64,000 bases of DNA from Xenorhabdus ehlersii (GTDB taxonomy: Bacteria > Pseudomonadota > Gammaproteobacteria > Enterobacterales > Enterobacteriaceae): positions 310,001 through 374,000 of the forward strand of contig NZ_RAQI01000001.1 of NCBI RefSeq assembly GCF_003610465.1, in the 5' to 3' direction. The translations under genes and the position numbers were made by a program. The notes beneath the pieces were generated by a model, which saw only the letters and a program-made list of their open reading frames with translations, did not search any database and was not told the DNA's origin. Positions 8,229 to 15,994 of the stretch are shown one piece after another; within the stretch, counting starts at the first letter, position 1; the number at the start of each line of letters is the position of its first letter.

Positions 8229-8648
8229 TTATTTAGAGGTTAGAGAAATAAGCGCCTTAGCGTGCAGCTCGGCGGATTCGCGTTTGAGGTGAACAAGCCC
8301 ATTTTCTAAATGTGCCATCTCATAGATAAGACAATTTTCTTCGCCCCATTCATAATTAAATGTATATTTGCAAGGCTCTGTTTTTATATATCCTATATTT
8401 GGTATCCAGTACATAGTTCCTACTTTGGGCGCTTCTCTTTCTGGCTCCGGTACATCATATTCCCCGATTTTGATAGTAGGAGTTACTATGCGATATTCAT
8501 TAAGACTGTTAAAAGTTAAGTTTTGACCGCATTTTTTCCAAGTTTCATAGTTATACTTTCTATGTTCAAAATACTCCCACGGCCTATCGGTAATATGAGA
8601 CAATCTGGCGTACTCAGATATTAAATCAGCGTGAATGTGTTTAGGCAT
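8229..8648 (-). CDS. Hypothetical phage protein (139 aa)
   Basis: 139 residues with a central VPEPEREAPKVGTMYWIPNI segment of a type I associate with phage early-region proteins of unknown function. GGAGG lies upstream of the ATG and its start overlaps the stop of the gene before. No catalytic motif visible. Confidence 0.6.
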   Translation of the reverse strand: MPKHIHADLISEYARLSHITDRPWEYFEHRKYNYETWKKCGQNLTFNSLNEYRIVTPTIKIGEYDVPEPEREAPKVGTMYWIPNIGYIKTEPCKYTFNYEWGEENCLIYEMAHLENGLVHLKRESAELHAKALISLTSK

Positions 8649-8899
8649 TATTTATCCTCCCAATCATCTTCGTCCTCTTGGCAAACACAGTCATTTATTT
8701 TTTCAGCTAAATCAGCCATATCTGAGGCAATTGCTACTTTAGCTGCTAATTCATTCTCTATTTGTTTTTTCATGGTTAATGCCAACGCCGCGAATGCAAT
8801 TGATGGCTTACCACCCTCCAAGAGACTTTTAAATTGAGTCTTTATTTCACCATCATCTGACTCAGATAATGTTATTGTTATTATGAATTCATTTTTCAT
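8648..8899 (-). CDS. Hypothetical phage protein (83 aa)
   Basis: 83-residue acidic protein, MKNEFIITITLSESDDGE at the start and a very acidic C-terminus (CQEDEDDWEDK). Its stop overlaps the next start by one base. Function unknown. Confidence 0.6.
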   Translation of the reverse strand: MKNEFIITITLSESDDGEIKTQFKSLLEGGKPSIAFAALALTMKKQIENELAAKVAIASDMADLAEKINDCVCQEDEDDWEDK

Positions 8900-8994
8900 T
8901 ATTTACTTTCCTATATTCAGGTAATAAAAAGCCCCGCATTGGCGAGGCTGTTATTTAACTCACCACAGCCCACTCGGAAATGGGCTGGAGTTAG

Positions 8995-9156
8995 TCAACT
9001 GAGAGCCGCCCATTCACGATAGTACTTACGTTCGACCCAACACAGTTTTGCCAAACGACGACGAATTTCAGAACGCGGCGCTTCGGATATAGCCCACTGA
9101 CGATAACGTTCAAATTTTTCTTTATGTTCAGCCACAAATTTCATTGCTGTAGTCAT
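8995..9156 (-). CDS. Small duplicated phage protein, copy A (53 aa)
   Basis: Frame from ATG 9156 to TGA 8995, 53 basic residues starting MTTAMKFVAEHKEKFERY and ending YYREWAALS. It is a paralogue of the 9291-9452 gene; the two 202-bp units (8955-9156 and 9251-9452) align without gaps 296 bp apart. Retention of two full-length diverged frames argues that both are translated. Function unknown; the many Arg and Trp residues suggest nucleic-acid or protein binding. Confidence 0.65.
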   Translation of the reverse strand: MTTAMKFVAEHKEKFERYRQWAISEAPRSEIRRRLAKLCWVERKYYREWAALS

Positions 9157-9290
9157 TTTTATTCCCTCAGAATTAATATTGTTTATTTGGAATGAGCTGG
9201 AGTTAGTTGCCTGATTTGATAACCCACTCAGGCGGCGTGGGATTCCTCACTTAACTCACCACAGCCCACTCGGAAATGAGCTGTAATTAG

Positions 9291-9452
9291 TTAACTGAGA
9301 GCCAACCATTTACGATAACGTGCACGTTGATTCCAACACAATTGTGTCAAACTACGACGAAACATAGAGCGCGGTTCATGAGATAACGCACGAGCACGAT
9401 AATACTCATAGTCTTCTTTACATTCAGCCGCAAATTTCATTGGTGTAGTCAT
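9291..9452 (-). CDS. Small duplicated phage protein, copy B (53 aa)
   Basis: Frame from ATG 9452 to TAA 9291, 53 residues starting MTTPMKFAAECKEDYEYY and ending RYRKWLALS. Paralogue of the 8995-9156 gene with the same length and matching ends but many substitutions between. The repeat also includes the 3' flank, which can fold into a small AGCCCA/TGGGCT-type hairpin in copy A. Confidence 0.65.
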   Translation of the reverse strand: MTTPMKFAAECKEDYEYYRARALSHEPRSMFRRSLTQLCWNQRARYRKWLALS

Positions 9453-9504
9453 TTTTATTTCCTTTCAGAATTAATGCTGTTTATTTGGAATTAGCTGGAG
9501 TTAG

Positions 9505-9750
9505 TTAATTTCCACCGACAGTTAAATCGAATTCTCTTTTAGTAATGGCTGGCTGCAACCCGTTTACAAACAGTATTTCATTCTCCGGTTCTGGTGACTT
9601 TATAAAACGCCAGCCTTTGAATAACCTCCCTGTGAAAATGTTATCCATGTAACTTGGGAAGCAACCTATTTCATCCCGTAAAAATTCCAGTGCTGCCATT
9701 CTTTCCGCTATATCGGATTTCATGCGATTAATTTCGTATTCAGTCATCAC
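9505..9750 (-). CDS. Hypothetical phage protein (81 aa)
   Basis: 81 residues starting MMTEYEINRMKSDIAERM. It overlaps the stop of the first left-operon gene by 4 bp, so translation is probably coupled. No domain recognised. Confidence 0.6.
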   Translation of the reverse strand: MMTEYEINRMKSDIAERMAALEFLRDEIGCFPSYMDNIFTGRLFKGWRFIKSPEPENEILFVNGLQPAITKREFDLTVGGN

Positions 9751-9998
9751 ACCCTCGCAGTAACCCCGCCTGACTCCAAACGACGGCGGGATTTGGTTTT
9801 GGTTGAAACTGACTTTTTCGATGGAGCGCCGTTAACTGTCGTAATGAAACTGGTTAATGCGTTAACAGTGTCGCGTTCCTGCTGGGTCATGCGTTGTTTG
9901 GGCTGGCGATTATTTCGGAAATTCTCGCATTGTTTTTGCCGAGACTGAAAAAAGAAATTGTCGAGAGTATTTTCCAGCCAGTAATCTTTATCGTTCAT
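9747..9998 (-). CDS. Hypothetical basic protein, first gene of the left operon
   Basis: 83 residues with a polar N-terminus (NDKDYWLENTLDNFFFQSRQ) and a strongly basic C-terminus (KKSVSTKTKSRRRLESGG). GGAGA lies 7 bases upstream of the ATG. It is the first well-supported gene after the pL leader, the place where lambda encodes N, but it lacks a recognisable N-terminal arginine-rich RNA-binding motif, so an antiterminator role is only a possibility. Confidence 0.6.
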   Translation of the reverse strand: MNDKDYWLENTLDNFFFQSRQKQCENFRNNRQPKQRMTQQERDTVNALTSFITTVNGAPSKKSVSTKTKSRRRLESGGVTARV

Positions 9999-10440
9999 GG
10001 AATTTCTCCGTTAATTAACTCACCATAGATCACTCATTGAATGACCTACAGTCAATCAACCACACTTTCGCAGTGGCCTCGCTCATGCCCTTGAGTTCCT
10101 GTCGCATCTTTGCCGCTAATAACCGGTGCAAGTTGGCTGCCTTGCTGCTTTACCGGAGCTACTTTTCATCATTAACCCTAACCCGTCGCTACACAGGCTC
10201 ACCGCAATGTGATTCGGAGCTGTGTCATTACCACAGCGTCAAGTTAAACTTCGCGGCCTATCCGCTTTGCTAAACCATGATTAATTCTCCTTTGGTTAAT
10301 TACAGCGCTTTCTCTGATAGTGCTGCCCGTTCGCGCTCTTCCGAGGCTAATCTTCTCACTGGCATACCGATCAACTACCAGTGATACATCGCATTTGTGC
10401 GTTGGGGGATAACAGAGTGAATACGCTGTTTGGGGTTCGG
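9999..10440 (-). other. Long leader of the left operon without a convincing gene
   Basis: About 440 bp between the boxA site and the first clear gene. All minus-strand frames are broken by stops. The only candidate is a 21-codon frame at 10300-10365 (MPVRRLASEERERAALSEKAL would be its product in one-letter code) followed by an AAGGAG-ATG pair that opens only two codons. The region may be a structured RNA leader for antitermination. Confidence 0.4.
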
Positions 10441-10454
10441 ATTGTTAAAGAGCG
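10441..10454 (-). promoter_or_regulatory. boxA-like antitermination site (nutL)
   Basis: On the minus strand this reads CGCTCTTTAACAAT, matching the boxA of rRNA and lambdoid nut sites. It lies about 100 bp downstream of the predicted pL start. An identical 14-mer lies in the right operon at 11785-11798, so both early transcripts carry the element, as expected for N-type antitermination. No clear boxB was identified. Confidence 0.65.
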
Positions 10455-10555
10455 TGTTACAGATTGGTACTTCTCTTACTGCCTATCGAATCATCTACCT
10501 CTTCATATGCCGGTAGCGGCTACTTCGTGGGCGTCCTGCCTGTTCGATGCAAATA

Positions 10556-10621
10556 GTTAAACATAAAACTTAATGCGCAGTCAACATTAAGTTTAAATAA
10601 TTTTAAGTTTAATGCTTAATG
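10556..10621 (-). promoter_or_regulatory. pL promoter with operator sites OL
   Basis: Minus-strand TTGACT (10584-10579), 17-bp spacer, TTTAAC (10561-10556). A 17-bp site of form TTAARY-N5-RYTTAA covers 10557-10573, overlapping the -10 region, and a second covers 10603-10619. A perfect 10-bp inverted repeat (AAACTTAATG and its complement) also spans 10566-10594. The -35, 5-bp gap and operator arrangement is the same as at pR. Confidence 0.7.
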
Positions 10622-10632
10622 TTTTGGTGTGA

Positions 10633-10660
10633 GTATAAAAAACCAGCACTAGGCTGGTTT
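10633..10660 (-). terminator. Rho-independent terminator, leftward
   Basis: Arms AAACCAGC (10640-10647) and GCTGGTTT (10653-10660) with a 5-base loop. Read leftward it is followed by a T6 run, so it would end the repressor transcript before it reaches pL. Confidence 0.75.
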
Positions 10661-10816
10661 GAATACATAGTCAGGAGGGTGATCTCTGCTAAGAAGTTTT
10701 AGCTCTTGAGATTGGAATTCATCTGTATCAAGAATTCCCTTATTTTTTAGTTCAGTTAGTCGTTCTAACTTAACGATTAGATCGTTATTTGTATTAATTA
10801 TTTGTTTTAATTCTAT
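10649..10816 (-). pseudogene. SHOCT-domain remnant downstream of the repressor
   Basis: One frame encodes VKLERLTELKNKGILDTDEF and on to QSQELKLL, a clear SHOCT-type helix pair, ending at TAG 10649-10651 inside the terminator stem. No start codon with a ribosome-binding site exists; the frame hits a stop in the 9-bp tandem repeat at its 5' end. It looks like the tail of a longer repressor-operon gene that lost its front. SHOCT domains are usually C-terminal oligomerisation modules. Confidence 0.55.
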
Positions 10817-10845
10817 TTATTCTATTTATTCTATTTATTCTATTT
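10810..10845. repeat. 9-bp tandem repeat, four units
   Basis: ATTCTATTT repeated four times without error (10810-10845), followed by TTGA. It sits at the 5' edge of the SHOCT remnant. Such repeats can expand or contract by slippage. Confidence 0.9.
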
Positions 10846-10983
10846 TTGATCTTAGGGGAGGGTGGTTCTTGCTTCAGTGGCTGATATCAAATTTATCAAT
10901 AACTTACTGTCATAAAGAAAGCATAAAGTCTAACTAATAATCATGTGTGGTTACAATGAGTTAATAATTAAAAGATAGGATAT

Positions 10984-11397
10984 TTATGCTTTCTTTTGCC
11001 TTCTTTTATGTAATAATTCTTCTAGTAAACCATCGTAATGCCGTTTTTTCTCTTCAAGATTTTTTAACAGCAAATCAGCTTCCTCATCGGGCAACTCATT
11101 GAAAAGCTCTAATAAAATCCTTTCTCTATTGGTTAATTCTGGTCTTGGCAAGATTGCATCATTAATATTTACATTCTCGTCGCTTTCTCCTAGTAGCCAG
11201 GCAACAGAAACTCCAAGTGAATCAGCAAGTTTCATTGCTGATTCCTTTCCTATGCTTCCCCTTGTATACCAACCATTGACTGATTGTGGTGTAACACCAC
11301 AAATTTTAGCCATATCAGATTTAGATATACCACGGGTTTTTATCAGCTGATCTAACCGCACTGAGAGTGGGTTGATATTCATATGTTGTTTTTTCAT
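10984..11397 (-). CDS. Short lambdoid repressor (HTH only, no peptidase domain)
   Basis: 137 residues with a HTH_3/XRE domain at about 12-72 (LDQLIKTRGISKSDMAKICG then TPQSVNGWYTRGSIGKES, ending WLLGES) like P22 C2 and lambda CI N-termini. The rest is acidic and helical; there is no S24 LexA-like peptidase domain with its Ala-Gly cleavage site and Ser/Lys dyad. It is divergent from the Cro-like gene and flanked by the shared operators, so it is the likely prophage repressor. RecA-driven self-cleavage is not expected. Weak ribosome-binding signal; the message may be leaderless. Confidence 0.8.
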   Translation of the reverse strand: MKKQHMNINPLSVRLDQLIKTRGISKSDMAKICGVTPQSVNGWYTRGSIGKESAMKLADSLGVSVAWLLGESDENVNINDAILPRPELTNRERILLELFNELPDEEADLLLKNLEEKKRHYDGLLEELLHKRRQKKA

Positions 11398-11406
11398 CCG
11401 TATATT

Positions 11407-11473
11407 TTAAACAAAAAGTTTAATATTTGAAATAAACTGCAAATTGACTTTTAGTTAAGCTTTATGTTTAAAT
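11407..11473 (+). promoter_or_regulatory. pR promoter with operator sites OR
   Basis: TTGACT at 11444-11449, 17-bp spacer, TTTAAA at 11467-11472. A 17-bp operator (TTAAGC-TTTAT-GTTTAA) covers 11455-11471 and a perfect palindromic copy (TTAAAC-AAAAA-GTTTAA) covers 11407-11423 on the repressor side. The arrangement mirrors pL base for base in spacing. Confidence 0.7.
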
Positions 11474-11502
11474 TCTCATTATTAAATTATGAGGAGATAA
11501 AC

Positions 11503-11760
11503 ATGACAGCTTTAACCAAGGCCATTCACCTTGCCGGTTCGGCAACTAATCTTGCAAGAAGATTGGGGGTATCCAACATGACAGTGAGTCAATGGAAAAA
11601 TCGTTATAGAGGCATTGTTCCTGCTGAACGAGTTATCCCAATTTACAAATTAACAGGGGTTACACCTCATGAATTGCGCCCCGATATATACCCAAATCTC
11701 AAAGATGGGTTATCTGATTCCACTGAACCAAGTGGCGTAGATATTAACCATAAGTTTTGA
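11503..11760 (+). CDS. Cro/YdaS-type regulator
   Basis: 85-residue protein from ATG 11503, preceded by GAGGAG. The sequence TKAIHLAGSATNLARRLG followed by VSNMTVSQWKNRYRG and a PAERVIPIYKLTG segment is the YdaS/Cro-like helix-turn-helix family. It is the first gene of the rightward early transcript and divergent from the repressor, the position of cro. Expected to bind the same TTAARY operators and favour lytic growth. Confidence 0.85.
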   Translation: MTALTKAIHLAGSATNLARRLGVSNMTVSQWKNRYRGIVPAERVIPIYKLTGVTPHELRPDIYPNLKDGLSDSTEPSGVDINHKF

Positions 11761-11784
11761 ATAAATATCATTTTTAAATTATTT

Positions 11785-11798
11785 CGCTCTTTAACAAT
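11785..11798 (+). promoter_or_regulatory. boxA-like antitermination site (nutR)
   Basis: CGCTCTTTAACAAT on the plus strand, 25 bp after the cro stop, identical to the site in the left operon. Marks the nutR-like position between cro and cII. The remaining bases to 11988 hold no supported gene; GGGGATCCCCC-type dyads are present but no definite boxB. Confidence 0.65.
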
Positions 11799-11988
11799 CT
11801 ACCCTCACGACAGCCTACTGGTGATCCCTAGCAAACTGAAATAGCGCCGGGTAGTCACTCAGGCAATCGGGGATCCCCCGTAAAGGCTCACTCACCATGA
11901 TGCTGATCGTGTTAACCATCATCTATCCCAAGATAGCTGATACCTATGTTTATCAATTAACAAAATTTAATGTTAGGTAATTTAACTT

Positions 11989-12387
11989 ATGGAACACGCA
12001 AACGCACGCAAAACACGTAATGCGAGTAAAAAGTTTATAAGTAACCATTTGCTTTCATCGGTATTGCAACCAATACGCGATATAACTCAACAAGTTATAG
12101 CCAGTAATCTAGGTGTAGCAGATTCAACTATAACCCGAAGAATAATTCATTTCCCTAAACTCACTGAAATTATGGCTGAAGCTGGAATAACAGATTTAGT
12201 AATGAAAGGTGAGAGGAAGATTGGTGAAGAAGAGTATCGATACTGGATCACTCGGATGATGCAGGCTTCTATCCAGAATCTGGAACTGAATTTTAATGGA
12301 GAAGTGAAAATATCTAACGAGGAATATCGATATTTGCTTAAGCAGCAGATTGAATTATCAGAAATAAAACTCAGAGATGTTATATGA
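11989..12387 (+). CDS. CII-like transcription activator
   Basis: 132 residues with basic N-terminus (EHANARKTRNASKK) then LLSSVLQPIRDITQQVIASN, LGVADSTITRRI and FPKLTEIMAEAGI, matching the order of helices in lambda CII including the recognition helix. The C-terminal 50 residues have no counterpart in the 97-residue lambda CII. Location after cro and nutR supports the assignment. Expected to activate lysogeny promoters. Confidence 0.75.
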   Translation: MEHANARKTRNASKKFISNHLLSSVLQPIRDITQQVIASNLGVADSTITRRIIHFPKLTEIMAEAGITDLVMKGERKIGEEEYRYWITRMMQASIQNLELNFNGEVKISNEEYRYLLKQQIELSEIKLRDVI

Positions 12388-12462
12388 AAAAGCCTCAACT
12401 ATTGCGAGTAGCTGAGGCCTGTAAAGCATTCATGAAGTAGAAAACATTACGAGGTAATTATA
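12385..12462 (-). ncRNA. Possible OOP-like antisense RNA
   Basis: A leftward hairpin (arms near 12392-12418, GCCTCAGCTA paired with TAGTTGAGGC) directly abuts the cII stop and is followed leftward by T5. A TATAAT lies on the minus strand at 12462-12457, with a weak -35. A transcript from about 12450 to 12385 would be near 65-70 nt and overlap the cII end, like lambda OOP (77 nt). The promoter is tentative; the terminator is clear. Confidence 0.45.
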
Positions 12463-12463
12463 C

Positions 12464-12631
12464 ATGAAAAATAAATTTAATCACAGTGCTGTGCATAAAA
12501 ACAACATGTGCGACAGGTTGGCTCGTTCCATTACTGAGGATGGAATGAAGAAACTACGTGATGCTCTGGAAGAAGCGAAGTTGCGCAAGGAACATCGGGA
12601 AGAGCTGACAGGGGAAGATCGCCATGAGTAA
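12464..12631 (+). CDS. Small hypothetical phage protein upstream of O (55 aa)
   Basis: ATG 12464 with GAGG upstream, TAA 12629-12631; 55 charged residues including SITEDGMKKLRDALEEAK, probably helical. Overlaps the O-like start by 8 bp. Similar small genes occur at this place in other lambdoid phages; no function known to me. Confidence 0.65.
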   Translation: MKNKFNHSAVHKNNMCDRLARSITEDGMKKLRDALEEAKLRKEHREELTGEDRHE

Positions 12632-13466
12632 TGTTGCATACGCTGATTTTGGAGCTAAAAGAAAACAAGAAGAGAGGCCAGTAGTGGCAGATCTTGATAA
12701 TGGATACACTAGGGTAGCTGATGAGATTCTAGAGGCTACTATGGCCTCTGGTTTAAATGAAACAGAGCTTTGTATCATCTTAGCTGTATGGAGAAAGACA
12801 TATGGCTACAACAAAAAAATTGATTGGATAAGCAACGAACAATTTGAATCAATGATAGCAAAACACAGCACTCATTGTTCCACTGCTAAAAATCAACTTA
12901 TTAACAAGAAAGTGCTTATTCAACAAGGCCGTAAGGTTGGTATAAACACTAATCTGAATGAGTGGGAAACAAAGAATAACGGATTCTGCAAAACATTAGC
13001 TAAATCTGCTAAGAAAAGTTTAGCAGGTTCTGCTAAAGCAACTAAGCAGAAGTTGCTAAACACAAAAGACAATATTACAAAAGACAAGAAAGACAATAAT
13101 ACACCCCTAACCCCTCACGAGGGGAATGAGGGTGAGGTTGCTAAACCTAAAAAGCGAAAACCCACACCCCAAATCAACTATGACGACTATCTCAATGCCT
13201 ACAACGAAGAAGTGGGCGACCGACTGCCTCACGCTGTAGAAGCCAATACCAAGCGCCAAAGAGCCTTAAAGAAAATCATTTCAAAGCTGGCTACTCAGAA
13301 CGTGGACGGCTGGAGAGCTTACGTTAGGGCATTTGTGAAGATGGCTCGTCCGTTTTACTTCGGAGGGGGTGATCGAGGATGGACGGCAGATATTGATTTT
13401 TTGCTGAAAGAGACAACGTTAACAGGTGTTCGTGAGGGAAAATTTGCGGGGAAAGATGATGAATAA
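12624..13466 (+). CDS. O: Lambda O-like replication initiator
   Basis: 280 residues. The N-terminal 110 residues match the phage O N-terminal winged-helix domain ([20 protein letters not shown], then [14 protein letters not shown] and [16 protein letters not shown]). The centre (about 120-160) is Lys/Ala-rich and is encoded by the iteron origin itself; the C-terminal domain ([18 protein letters not shown] onward) would contact the helicase. Expected to bind the internal iterons and recruit the DnaB-type helicase encoded next. Confidence 0.88.
   Translation: MSNVAYADFGAKRKQEERPVVADLDNGYTRVADEILEATMASGLNETELCIILAVWRKTYGYNKKIDWISNEQFESMIAKHSTHCSTAKNQLINKKVLIQQGRKVGINTNLNEWETKNNGFCKTLAKSAKKSLAGSAKATKQKLLNTKDNITKDKKDNNTPLTPHEGNEGEVAKPKKRKPTPQINYDDYLNAYNEEVGDRLPHAVEANTKRQRALKKIISKLATQNVDGWRAYVRAFVKMARPFYFGGGDRGWTADIDFLLKETTLTGVREGKFAGKDDE
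12976..13059. other. ori: Iteron replication origin inside the O gene
   Basis: Three close copies of a 17-bp dyad of the form TTAGCANNTTCTGCTAA: 12996-13012, 13020-13036, and inverted at 13043-13059, start spacing 23-24 bp; a weaker copy (12 of 17) lies at 12976-12992. An A-rich, GC-poor stretch follows to about 13110. This is the layout of lambda ori (O-binding iterons in the O gene followed by an AT-rich unwinding region). Confidence 0.75.
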
Positions 13467-14847
13467 TTACATCGAAAACAGCCATGAATATGAAACCAGT
13501 GTGATTGGTGGGTTGCTGGTCGGAGGGTTAACGCCAGATGCCAGCGATGTACTGGCAACGCTGGAGCCAGAAATATTTAGATCGCCGTTCTGCCGTGAGG
13601 TGTTCAAGATTATTCGCTCACAGGCCAAGACCAGAGGTCTGATTGATTCTCTAATGGTGGCTGATGCGATGGGGGACGGTAATTTCGCTAATGTCATGAT
13701 GACAGCCAAGAACTGTCCCAGCGCTGCTAACCTCAGCGGCTACGCGAACATGGTCTCAGCCAATCATGAGCGCAGGCGAATGATTGAGCTGATGGACGAG
13801 GCCAGACAGCGTATTCTGAGTGGAACGATTGAAAGCGCGGCGGAATCTATGGACTGGTTTATTTCCCAAGTGTTCGAGGTGCGCAAACCACGTGATGAGA
13901 TCCAGCCACTGCACATATCTGAGTTACTGGATGATTACACCGAAGTGCTGGAGAAGAGACTCAAGAACGGTGAGCAATCTGACACGTTGAAGACCGGCAT
14001 TGATGAGCTGGACGAAATCACAGGTGGTATAAACCCAGTTGATTTGGTGATTGTTGCCGCCCGCCCTGCCATGGGTAAAACAGAATTCGCATTGAAGGTT
14101 GCCGAGGGTGTGGCAAGTCAAACGGTTACAGGAACTGACCAGAAACGCGGCGTGTTGGTTTTCTCAATGGAAATGGATTCCCAGCAAATTATCGAGCGTC
14201 AGTTAGCGGGAGCCTCCAATCTGTCTGTTTCAGTATTACGAAATCCGGCGCGGTTGGATGATGAGGGTTGGAACTGGGTTACTGTTGGTCTGGGAAAATT
14301 GCAACAGCTAGATATTTGGGTTGTCGATGCCAGCAAATTGACTGTTGAACAGATTGCTGCAATTTCAAGGCGACACAAGAAAGCTCATCCGGCATTGTCA
14401 CTCATCATGGTTGATTATCTGGGGCTGATTGGCAAACCCAAAGCCGAACGTAATGATCTGGCTATCGCGCACATCTCATCCAGTCTGAAACGTTTAGCGA
14501 AAGACCTCAAGACGCCTGTTATGTCATTGAGTCAACTCTCGCGTGATGTTGAGAAACGCCCCAATAAACGCCCAACAAACGCTGATTTACGAGATTCGGG
14601 CAGCATTGAACAAGATGCGGACAGTATCATCATGCTGTATCGCGATGCAGTGTACAATGAGAATTCCCCCGCAGCGCCCTATGCTGAAATTATCGTAACG
14701 AAAAACAGGTTCGGGCAACTCGGCACGGTTTACCAGCGGTTCCGCAATGGTCATTTTATGCCAACCGATCAGGACGAGGCCGCCAGAGTTTGCCAGAGCA
14801 ACGACAACAAACCGCATAAACGTTTTGCTAAAGGAGCAAATGTATGA
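13459..14847 (+). CDS. DnaB-type replicative helicase
   Basis: 462 residues from ATG 13459, with GGGG about 7 bases upstream (a second ATG lies 3 bases earlier). N-terminal DnaB domain ([13 protein letters not shown]), linker, then RecA-like motor: Walker [12 protein letters not shown] near 205-215, Walker [10 protein letters not shown] near 320, and the [10 protein letters not shown] element. The phage thus carries its own helicase, in the slot where lambda has the loader P. It starts inside the O stop region. Confidence 0.9.
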   Translation: MNNYIENSHEYETSVIGGLLVGGLTPDASDVLATLEPEIFRSPFCREVFKIIRSQAKTRGLIDSLMVADAMGDGNFANVMMTAKNCPSAANLSGYANMVSANHERRRMIELMDEARQRILSGTIESAAESMDWFISQVFEVRKPRDEIQPLHISELLDDYTEVLEKRLKNGEQSDTLKTGIDELDEITGGINPVDLVIVAARPAMGKTEFALKVAEGVASQTVTGTDQKRGVLVFSMEMDSQQIIERQLAGASNLSVSVLRNPARLDDEGWNWVTVGLGKLQQLDIWVVDASKLTVEQIAAISRRHKKAHPALSLIMVDYLGLIGKPKAERNDLAIAHISSSLKRLAKDLKTPVMSLSQLSRDVEKRPNKRPTNADLRDSGSIEQDADSIIMLYRDAVYNENSPAAPYAEIIVTKNRFGQLGTVYQRFRNGHFMPTDQDEAARVCQSNDNKPHKRFAKGANV

Positions 14848-15095
14848 GTCAGGATTACATAGATTACCTAGAACAACTTGATAAATTGGTTCGTGTTGAT
14901 GAAACGCACATCATTCTAAATACCGATCCAGGCGGAACAAACAACGAGTATGAAATACTGTTACAAGAATGCGGCACACCAGAACAAATACTGTGGTGGA
15001 CATTTCATTTGACCGAAAAAAATTGGGTAACAACAGACATGTTACGCAGATTCATTCGACTAGCGACAGTTAAGGCGAAGATAAAAATTGATTAA
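14844..15095 (+). CDS. Hypothetical phage protein (83 aa)
   Basis: 83 acidic residues starting [17 protein letters not shown]; overlaps the helicase stop by ATGA, so it is probably coupled to it. No recognised domain. Confidence 0.6.
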   Translation: MSQDYIDYLEQLDKLVRVDETHIILNTDPGGTNNEYEILLQECGTPEQILWWTFHLTEKNWVTTDMLRRFIRLATVKAKIKID

Positions 15096-15137
15096 TTAAC
15101 GGTTCCTGCGGGGGAATTCACCATAAGGACTTTTGAG

Positions 15138-15515
15138 ATGAGATATTACAAACAATATCCCGTGACGCTAGAGCATTATTTAGATAATCCGGCGTGGGCT
15201 GTAATTGCTGGGTATGATTACACGTTCGGTGATGTCATCTGCTTTCAGGTTAATGCCTTTCTGGGAACAATAAAATATGTGTTCAGTAGAGATGGATTAG
15301 ATGATTTTTTGGATTATCAAATCAGGGAGCTGCCTGAATTTATAGCAAAATTAATTGGATTCTTGTTGCTGATAGTTTTATATCCAACATCATTCTGGCT
15401 TTTCGCCATCATCCAAATGAATTACCACAAAAGCACCAGAGAAAAATATCGTAATGGTCTACCCGACGATGTGAATAATCACATTATTTATTGGCTCAGG
15501 AGATTCAAGAAATGA
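15138..15515 (+). CDS. Hypothetical membrane protein (125 aa)
   Basis: 125 residues with one long hydrophobic segment at about 68-96 (FIAKLIGFLLLIVLYPTS then FWLFAIIQM) flanked by charged ends; probably one or two membrane passes. AAGGAC upstream of the ATG. Overlaps the next gene by 4 bp. Function unknown. Confidence 0.6.
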   Translation: MRYYKQYPVTLEHYLDNPAWAVIAGYDYTFGDVICFQVNAFLGTIKYVFSRDGLDDFLDYQIRELPEFIAKLIGFLLLIVLYPTSFWLFAIIQMNYHKSTREKYRNGLPDDVNNHIIYWLRRFKK

Positions 15516-15994
15516 AAATCAAAACGAGGGAACTGACAGGTAGGGCGTTGGACTGGGCTGTAGCGGTTGCAACTAATATGGATATTTATATTTGCGGGCG
15601 TTCGCGTGATGCTGAATATGGCTGGATTGGTAATTATAACGTCACCGCGGCGGCATTTAAGAAACCGGTTATCACCGTTAGCCCCTGTGGCGATGTTTAT
15701 ATTGAATTTCAGGCAGAGGTAAAATTGTATTCCCCTTCAACTGATTGGGCGCAGTGTGGGGAGTTGATCGAGAAGTACGAAATGGACTTATGCCCAGTTA
15801 TGGGCGGGTCGTATTGTGCTGGTTTATCAATCACTACAGGTGCGTTATGTACTGATGATTATGTGAGCATAGATATGTACGGAAAAACACCACAAATCGC
15901 CATCTGCCGCGCTGTCGTCGCTGCGAAATTGGGTGACGAGGTTGAAATTCCTGATGAGCTGGAGGGGGCTGATAATGAAAACATTGAAAATTGA
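15512..15994 (+). CDS. NinX-like protein (DUF2591)
   Basis: 160 residues from ATG 15512, which forms an ATGA overlap with the gene before. MKIKTRELTGRALDWAVAV is the hallmark start of the P22 NinX/DUF2591 family. The family is common in the nin region of lambdoid phages; its biochemical function is not known. Confidence 0.75.
   Translation: MKIKTRELTGRALDWAVAVATNMDIYICGRSRDAEYGWIGNYNVTAAAFKKPVITVSPCGDVYIEFQAEVKLYSPSTDWAQCGELIEKYEMDLCPVMGGSYCAGLSITTGALCTDDYVSIDMYGKTPQIAICRAVVAAKLGDEVEIPDELEGADNENIEN

Noticed and set aside
9747..9998. Lambda N homologue as the first left-operon gene
   Set aside because: The position fits but the N-terminal arginine-rich motif is missing; basic residues are at the C-terminus. 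Left as hypothetical.
10037..10273. 78-codon plus-strand frame in the pL leader
   Set aside because: It runs against the left operon, has no ribosome-binding site and an improbable composition rich in Ser/Leu/Cys; treated as a chance frame in a non-coding leader.
12384..12440. Short peptide frame (MKKPQLLRVAEACKAFMK) after cII
   Set aside because: It is made of the hairpin sequence itself; better explained as the leftward terminator stem.
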